Shown here: in pieces, positions 5,727-9,403 of the stretch | How the letters are laid out: each line of letters starts with the position of its first letter | Numbering within the stretch: position 1 is the stretch's first letter | Source of the DNA: Chloroflexota bacterium | GTDB taxonomy: Bacteria; Chloroflexota; Limnocylindria; P2-11E | Direction of reading: 5' to 3' | Length of the DNA: 9,403 nt | Assembly (NCBI GenBank): GCA_005881085.1 | Contig: VBGU01000172.1 | Span: forward strand, 1-9,403 | Made by a program: the position numbers and the translations under genes | The notes under the pieces: generated by a model | Seen by the model: only the letters and a program-made list of their open reading frames with translations | Told to the model about the DNA's origin: nothing | The model's database searches: none

Positions 5727-6898
5727 CCGGTGACGTCCTCGGTTTCACGGTGGGCGTCGGATCGGCGGGTGTGAAGGACGGAACTCCGATGCGGACCGAC
5801 GTCGCACTCATCGTTTCCGACCGGACGTGCGCGGCCGCCGGCGTTTTCACTACAAATCAGGTCATCGCGGCGCCCTGCGTGGTCACGCGTCGCCATCTCG
5901 AACAGGGACGCCTCCGCGCGATCGTCGTGAACTCGGGCAATGCGAACGCCTGCACCGGCGAGCAGGGCGAACGGCACGCGGTGATGATGGCCCGCGCCGC
6001 GGCGCAGCGAATCGGCTGCGATCCGTACGAGGTCGCAGTCGCGAGCACCGGCGTGATCGGCGTACCCCTGCCGGTCGAGCGGATCATGAAGGCGCTCAAG
6101 GGGATGGGCCTTCGGCCCGGCGAGTGGATCGACGTCGCGAGGGCGATCATGACCACGGACACAAAGCCCAAGTCGGTCGGGATCGAGCTGCCGCTCGAGG
6201 CTGGAACGGTTCATCTCCGAGGGATCGCCAAGGGCGCCGGGATGATCCATCCCAACATGGCGACGATGCTCGCGTTCCTCGTGACCGACGCGGAGCTGGC
6301 GGCCGAAGAGCTTCAGGAAATACTCGAGGATGCCGCGGACGAAAGCTTCAACGTGATCAGCATCGATGGGGACACCAGCACCAACGACACGCTCCTCGCA
6401 CTCGCAAACGGTGCGTCGGGGATCCAGTTGCGTGGAGACGATCTGAAGAAGTTCGGCACTGCCGTGCGCGGCCTTTGCGAAATGTTGGCCCGTGAGATTC
6501 TTGCCGACGGCGAAGGCGTCACCAAAGTGTTCGAGGTCCGTGTGAGTGGCGCGGCTTCGGCGGAGGACGCGCGGCGTGCGGCGCGCACGATCACCACATC
6601 GAACCTCGTGAAGACCGCCATCCACGGAGCTGATCCGAACTGGGGCCGCATTCTCGCGGCCGCGGGACGCTCCGGGGCGAAGGTGGATCAGAACCGAGCG
6701 AGCGTGCATATCGCCGACGTGGCGGTGTTCGCTCAGGGCTCGCCGCGCTCCTTCGACGTCGATGCGGTACGCCGGGTGTTCGAGCAACGAGACATCACCA
6801 TCGGCGTCGACCTCGGCGTGGGCTCCGAGGTCGCGCGCGCTTGGGGCACCGATCTCTCCGCGGAGTACGTCCGGATCAATGCCGAATACACCACGTAA
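5717..6898 (+). CDS. argJ: Bifunctional ornithine acetyltransferase / N-acetylglutamate synthase ArgJ
   Basis: ArgJ transfers acetyl from N-acetylornithine to glutamate, and in bifunctional forms also acetylates glutamate from acetyl-CoA, making the pathway cyclic. The precursor cuts itself before a Thr to give alpha and beta chains. The motif KGAGMIHPNMATMLAF (172-187) is present with the nucleophile Thr183 after Ala182. Also visible are SDRTCAAAGVFTTN, NSGNANACTG (72-81), ASTGVIGVPLP (109-119), DGDTSTNDT (217-225), ADPNWGR (305-311) and the family end EYVRINAEYTT. At 393 residues it is complete, with no sign of damage. The start is GTG 5717, which follows a weak GAGG. GTG 5723, two codons later, overlaps the ancestral argC stop as GTGA and is equally plausible. 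Either start overlaps the 3' end of argC, which suggests translational coupling that the argC frameshift could weaken. Confidence 0.95.
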   Translation: MAVTGDVLGFTVGVGSAGVKDGTPMRTDVALIVSDRTCAAAGVFTTNQVIAAPCVVTRRHLEQGRLRAIVVNSGNANACTGEQGERHAVMMARAAAQRIGCDPYEVAVASTGVIGVPLPVERIMKALKGMGLRPGEWIDVARAIMTTDTKPKSVGIELPLEAGTVHLRGIAKGAGMIHPNMATMLAFLVTDAELAAEELQEILEDAADESFNVISIDGDTSTNDTLLALANGASGIQLRGDDLKKFGTAVRGLCEMLAREILADGEGVTKVFEVRVSGAASAEDARRAARTITTSNLVKTAIHGADPNWGRILAAAGRSGAKVDQNRASVHIADVAVFAQGSPRSFDVDAVRRVFEQRDITIGVDLGVGSEVARAWGTDLSAEYVRINAEYTT

Positions 6899-7667
6899 GG
6901 ACCTGCTCGTGTTGAAGATCGGCGGATCGGTCGGCGCCGAGAACGACGCCGCGCTCGACGCGGTCGTCGCGCTCAACGACGCGGGACACCCGCTCGTCGT
7001 GGTCCACGGCGGCGGGCCGCTGGTCGGCGAGTGGGCGGAGCGAATGGGGATGGAGACGCGGTTCGTGCGGGGCCTTCGCGTGAGCGATGCCGAAACGCGC
7101 GACCTCGCCCTCGCCGTGCTCGGCGGGCTCGCGAATGGACGTGTCGTCGCGACGCTCATCGGTCGGGGCGTCCCGGCCGTCGGTCTCACCGGCATCGATG
7201 GCGGGATCCTTCGCGCCGAACGCGAGGACGCCGAGCTCGGGTTCGTGGGTCGCGTGACCCTCGTCGACAGCGCGCTCATCGAAGAGCTCATCGATGCGGG
7301 CCGCGTGCCGATCGTCGCGCCGGCCGCGCTAGACCGCACCTCCGGTGAGGTGCTCAACGTCAACGGCGACGCGGCCGCGGGCGCGATCGCCGCCAGTGTC
7401 AGCGCGCGGCTTCTCGTATTCGTCACCGATGTACCCGGCGTGCGGGGCAAGGACGGTCGCGTGATCGCGCGGCTCGACGCGGACAGAGCGCGCGCTCTCG
7501 TCGACGACGGAACGATCGAAGGAGGCATGCTCCCCAAAGTCGAGGCGTGCCTCATCGCCGCCGCCGCGGGGTGCCGCGCGGCGATCGTGGCGACGCGCGG
7601 CGTCGATTCGGTCGAGCGGCTCCTCGCCGGCGAGCAGGTCGGCACGGTGTTTGAGGCCGCGGCATGA
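6879..7667 (+). CDS. argB: Acetylglutamate kinase
   Basis: It phosphorylates N-acetylglutamate with ATP, the second step and usual control point of the pathway. This is an amino-acid-kinase fold of 262 residues. The N-terminal LVLKIGGS carries the catalytic Lys13, HGGGP (43-47) is the Gly-rich loop, RFVRGLRVSDAET (61-73) the acetylglutamate-binding segment, LTGIDGG (103-109) and VNGDAAAGAIA (161-171) follow, TDVPGVRGKDG (183-193) lies near ATP, and IEGGMLPKVEAC has the second catalytic Lys220. The ATG at 6879 overlaps the end of argJ by 20 bp, behind a weak CGGAG. A longer frame exists upstream but reads as an argJ shadow. With this start the protein lacks the N-terminal helix (roughly 20-30 residues) typical of arginine-inhibited hexameric kinases. 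The LysW-dependent kinase LysZ is an alternative, but the GLRVSDAET motif and the arg neighbours favour ArgB. Confidence 0.93.
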   Translation: MPNTPRKDLLVLKIGGSVGAENDAALDAVVALNDAGHPLVVVHGGGPLVGEWAERMGMETRFVRGLRVSDAETRDLALAVLGGLANGRVVATLIGRGVPAVGLTGIDGGILRAEREDAELGFVGRVTLVDSALIEELIDAGRVPIVAPAALDRTSGEVLNVNGDAAAGAIAASVSARLLVFVTDVPGVRGKDGRVIARLDADRARALVDDGTIEGGMLPKVEACLIAAAAGCRAAIVATRGVDSVERLLAGEQVGTVFEAAA

Positions 7668-8149
7668 GGGACGCGCTCGCCCGCAAGCATCACCGGCAGC
7701 AGGCGCTCCTCCGGGTCGTGTCCCAGCAGCGGCTCTCGACGCAGGCCGACCTCGTCCGCGCCCTGCGCGGCGCGGGGTTTGCCGCGACCCAGGCGACCGT
7801 CTCCCGCGACATCGTCGAGCTCGGGCTCGTGAAGGTTTCGCGCGACGGGACGCACGCATATGCGCCGCCGTCGGCGGCCGCGCCCGGCGGCGGGATGGAG
7901 CGGCTCCGCCGGTTCTGCGAGGACTATCCGGTGGAAGGGGCGCTGGCCACGAATCTCGTGGTGTTGCGATCGCTCCCGGGAACGGCGAACGCGCTCGCCG
8001 CGGCGCTCGATGCGTCGCGTCTGGACGAGGCCGTGGGAACGCTCGCGGGAGATGACACCGTCTTCATCGCGGCGACCAACGAACGCCACGCGCGTGCGCT
8101 TCTGGGCCGGCTGACCACGTTCGGGATCGCGGGGAAGGGGGCCAGGTGA
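7664..8149 (+). CDS. argR: Arginine repressor ArgR
   Basis: This is the hexameric transcription factor that binds ARG boxes with L-arginine as corepressor. The 161 residues comprise an N-terminal winged helix-turn-helix (about 5-62) containing LSTQADLVRALRGAGF and the recognition segment ATQATVSRDIVELGLVKV (41-58). A hinge (about 63-78) follows, then the oligomerisation and arginine-binding domain (79-155), with LPGTANALAAALD (104-116) and GTLAGDDTVFIA (125-136), whose Asp pair (130-131) corresponds to the arginine-contacting pair of the family. The ATG overlaps the argB stop as ATGA, and the TGA overlaps the argG start as GTGA, so it is clearly inside the operon. ARG-box-like dyads at the argC promoter fit repression of its own operon. 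It is slightly longer at both ends than the roughly 150-residue norm and shows no damage. Confidence 0.95.
   Translation: MRDALARKHHRQQALLRVVSQQRLSTQADLVRALRGAGFAATQATVSRDIVELGLVKVSRDGTHAYAPPSAAAPGGGMERLRRFCEDYPVEGALATNLVVLRSLPGTANALAAALDASRLDEAVGTLAGDDTVFIAATNERHARALLGRLTTFGIAGKGAR
8131..8140 (+). promoter_or_regulatory. Shine-Dalgarno of argG
   Basis: GGGGAAGGGG ends 5 nt before the GTG at 8146. It supports GTG 8146, which overlaps the argR stop as GTGA, as the argG start. Confidence 0.55.
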
Positions 8150-8378
8150 GCAAGCAGTACGCCGGCGAGACATGCGTGCTGGCGTACTCGGGCGGCCTCG
8201 ACACGAGCGTGGCCGTCGCGTGGCTGCGCGAGACTCTCGGCTTCGAGGTGGTCACCTGCACCGGGGACCTGGGCGCGACCGGCGATCTCGATGCGGTCCA
8301 GCGCAAGGCGATCGCGAGCGGCGCTCGAAAGGCGATCGTCCAGGACGCTCGCGAGATCTTCCTTCGCTACTTCGTATG

Positions 8379-8397
8379 GCCGGCTTTGCAAGCCGGC
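8379..8397 (+). other. Perfect 8-bp GC-rich inverted repeat inside argG
   Basis: GCCGGCTT and AAGCCGGC are separated by TGC, which would form a strong hairpin in the mRNA. It encodes the conserved WPALQAGAL segment and no U-tract follows, so it is not a standard terminator. It may be a by-product of codon choice. Confidence 0.4.
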
Positions 8398-8773
8398 GCG
8401 CTCTACGAGGATCGGTACCCGCTGGCGACGGCGCTCGGCCGCCCGCTCTTGGCGAAGCTCCTTGTCGACGCGGCCCGGGCCGAGAACGCGCGGTTCGTCG
8501 CGCACGGCTGCACCGGGAAGGGCAACGACCAGGTGCGGTTTGAACTCGCCGTCGGCGCGCTCGCGCCCGATCTCACGGTGATCGCGCCGATGCGCGGCGG
8601 CATGAATATGACGCGCGACGAGGAGATCGACTACGCGCGCAAGCACGGCATCCCCGTCGAGGCGACGAAGAAGAGCCCGTACAGCGTCGACATGAACCTC
8701 TGGGGCCGCTCGATCGAAGCCGGCGTGCTCGAAGATCCCTGGGGAGCGCCACCGCGGGACGTCTTCCAATGGA

Positions 8774-8787
8774 CGGTCGACGGTCGA
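8774..8787 (+). repeat. 7-bp tandem duplication breaking argG
   Basis: CGGTCGA stands twice in direct tandem (8774-8780 and 8781-8787), followed by C. One unit keeps the argG family frame through Val-Asp-Pro-Asp; two units shift the downstream frame by +1. The size (7 bp, not a homopolymer run) is typical of slippage or duplication. Confidence 0.85.
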
Positions 8788-9403
8788 CCCCGACGAGGCG
8801 CCGGCGAAACCGCGCGAGATCGAGATCGGTTTCGACGAGGGCGTCCCGGTCACGCTCGACGGCGCGAAGGTGGAGAGCATCGACCTTGTGCAGCGCCTTA
8901 ACGACCTCGCTGGAAAACACGGTGTGGGGCGGATCGACATGGTCGAGGACCGCCTCGTCGGGATCAAATCGCGCGAGATATACGAAGCGCCGGCCGCGGT
9001 GCTGCTGCATCAGGCACATCGCGCGCTCGAGTCGCTCGTGCTCACGAAGGAGTCGCTGCGCGTCAAAGCGCAGCTCGCCCGCGAGTACGCAGAGCTTGTA
9101 TACAACGGGCTCTGGTTCTCGGCGCACCATCAGGATCTCGCCGCATACGTGCGCAGCACCCAGCGTTTCGTGACGGGCGAGGTGCGCGTTCGACTCGACC
9201 GCGGCACCGCCACGGTCGTCGGGCGCCGCTCGCCGCATTCGCTGTACTCGACGTCCCTCGCGACCTACGGGAAGGGCGACGCGTTCGACCAGCGCGCGTC
9301 GGAGGGATTCATCAAGGTGTTCGGTCTGCCGCTCCGCACCCAGGCGCGCACGCAGGCGCTCTGGGGCGAGGGGAGCGAAGCGTCGCTCGACATCCCGAGG
9401 AAG

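Larger units (their letters stand above)
8146..9403 (+). pseudogene. argG: Argininosuccinate synthase, frameshifted and cut by the window edge
   Basis: ArgG joins citrulline and aspartate with ATP to make argininosuccinate. The first 212 residues match the family: pyrophosphatase-type loop AYSGGLDTS (13-21), GDLGATGDL, YEDRYPLATALGRPL, AHGCTGKGNDQVRFE, ATKKSPYSVDMNLWGRSIE, LEDPWGAPPRDVFQWTVD. The frame then turns to an Arg-rich tail and stops after 251 codons, ending at 8901. Family sequence resumes immediately in the next frame: PDEAPAKPREIEIGFDEGVP, IYEAPAAVLLHQAHRALESL, AELVYNGLWFSAHHQ, VVGRRSPHSLYSTSLATYGKGDAF, EGFIKVFGLP. It stays open to the window end. A 7-bp tandem duplication at 8774-8787 accounts exactly for the break; removing one copy restores WTVDPDEAP, close to the family's TVDPEDAP. 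The repaired protein would have 417 residues in the window, so the true stop should lie just beyond it. Apart from the duplication the gene looks undamaged. Confidence 0.9.

Noticed and set aside
6762..6878. Longer argB start giving 39 extra N-terminal residues
   Set aside because: The extra residues are an argJ off-frame product rich in Ser/Arg with no kinase-family character; ATG 6879 gives a normal start.
7855..7864. CGCATATGCG palindrome in argR as a further ARG box
   Set aside because: It is perfectly explained by coding sequence (THAYAP), is isolated, and is only 10 bp. A chance match is likely.
5681..8173. An 830-codon open frame on the minus strand opposite argJ-argB-argR
   Set aside because: It is antisense to three well-matched genes, is rich in Arg/Pro/Ser low-complexity sequence and has no recognisable motif. 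Long antisense frames are expected at this GC content.
8782..8901. Programmed ribosomal frameshift in argG
   Set aside because: The exact 7-bp duplication explains the shift, there is no slippery heptamer, and this family is not known to use recoding.

Overview
The window is high-GC bacterial chromosome (about two-thirds G+C by eye), densely packed with housekeeping metabolic genes. There are no RNA genes, mobile elements or CRISPR arrays. Arginine synthesis by the cyclic ArgJ route, an ArgR repressor encoded inside its own operon, GTG starts without Shine-Dalgarno sequences behind close -10 boxes, and the overall protein sequences fit an uncultured high-GC lineage such as Chloroflexota (Limnocylindria-like) or a neighbour of Actinobacteriota. 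The lineage is an inference; no marker gene here settles it.

Layout. (1) At 36-1697 (+) lies an unrecognised 553-residue protein: a long Pro-rich disordered arm, a Lys/Ala stretch, a small beta-rich domain, three membrane segments and an outer C-terminal domain. (2) At 1704-3365 (-) ribD and ribE form a two-gene riboflavin unit that converges on gene 1 with 6 bp between stops. (3) At 3387-4670 (+) is a hexameric-type glutamate dehydrogenase, divergent from ribD with only 21 bp between start codons. (4) From 4741 to the window end (+) is an arginine operon, argC-argJ-argB-argR-argG, with overlapping or touching coding ends, driven by one promoter at 4703-4731 that coincides with ARG-box-like dyads.

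How the genes work together. GDH links 2-oxoglutarate and glutamate. ArgJ, ArgB and ArgC carry glutamate through the acetylated intermediates, ArgJ recycles the acetyl group, and ArgG condenses citrulline with aspartate. ArgR probably represses the whole operon, itself included. argD and argF, often found between argB and argR, are absent here, and argH is not in the window.

Most notable: two of the four biosynthetic genes are broken by short indels while everything between them is intact. argC lacks about 37 bp near its 3' end, removing the conserved GQAVQN-type segment; the true C-terminus and stop survive in another frame. argG carries a 7-bp tandem duplication at 8774-8787 that shifts the frame in mid-gene, with all the remaining coding sequence intact downstream. 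Either the arginine pathway is in very recent decay (or the strain is polymorphic), or these are assembly errors. A second point is that the riboflavin synthase has lost three residues regarded as important in the N-terminal barrel site. I see no novel defence or mobile system here.
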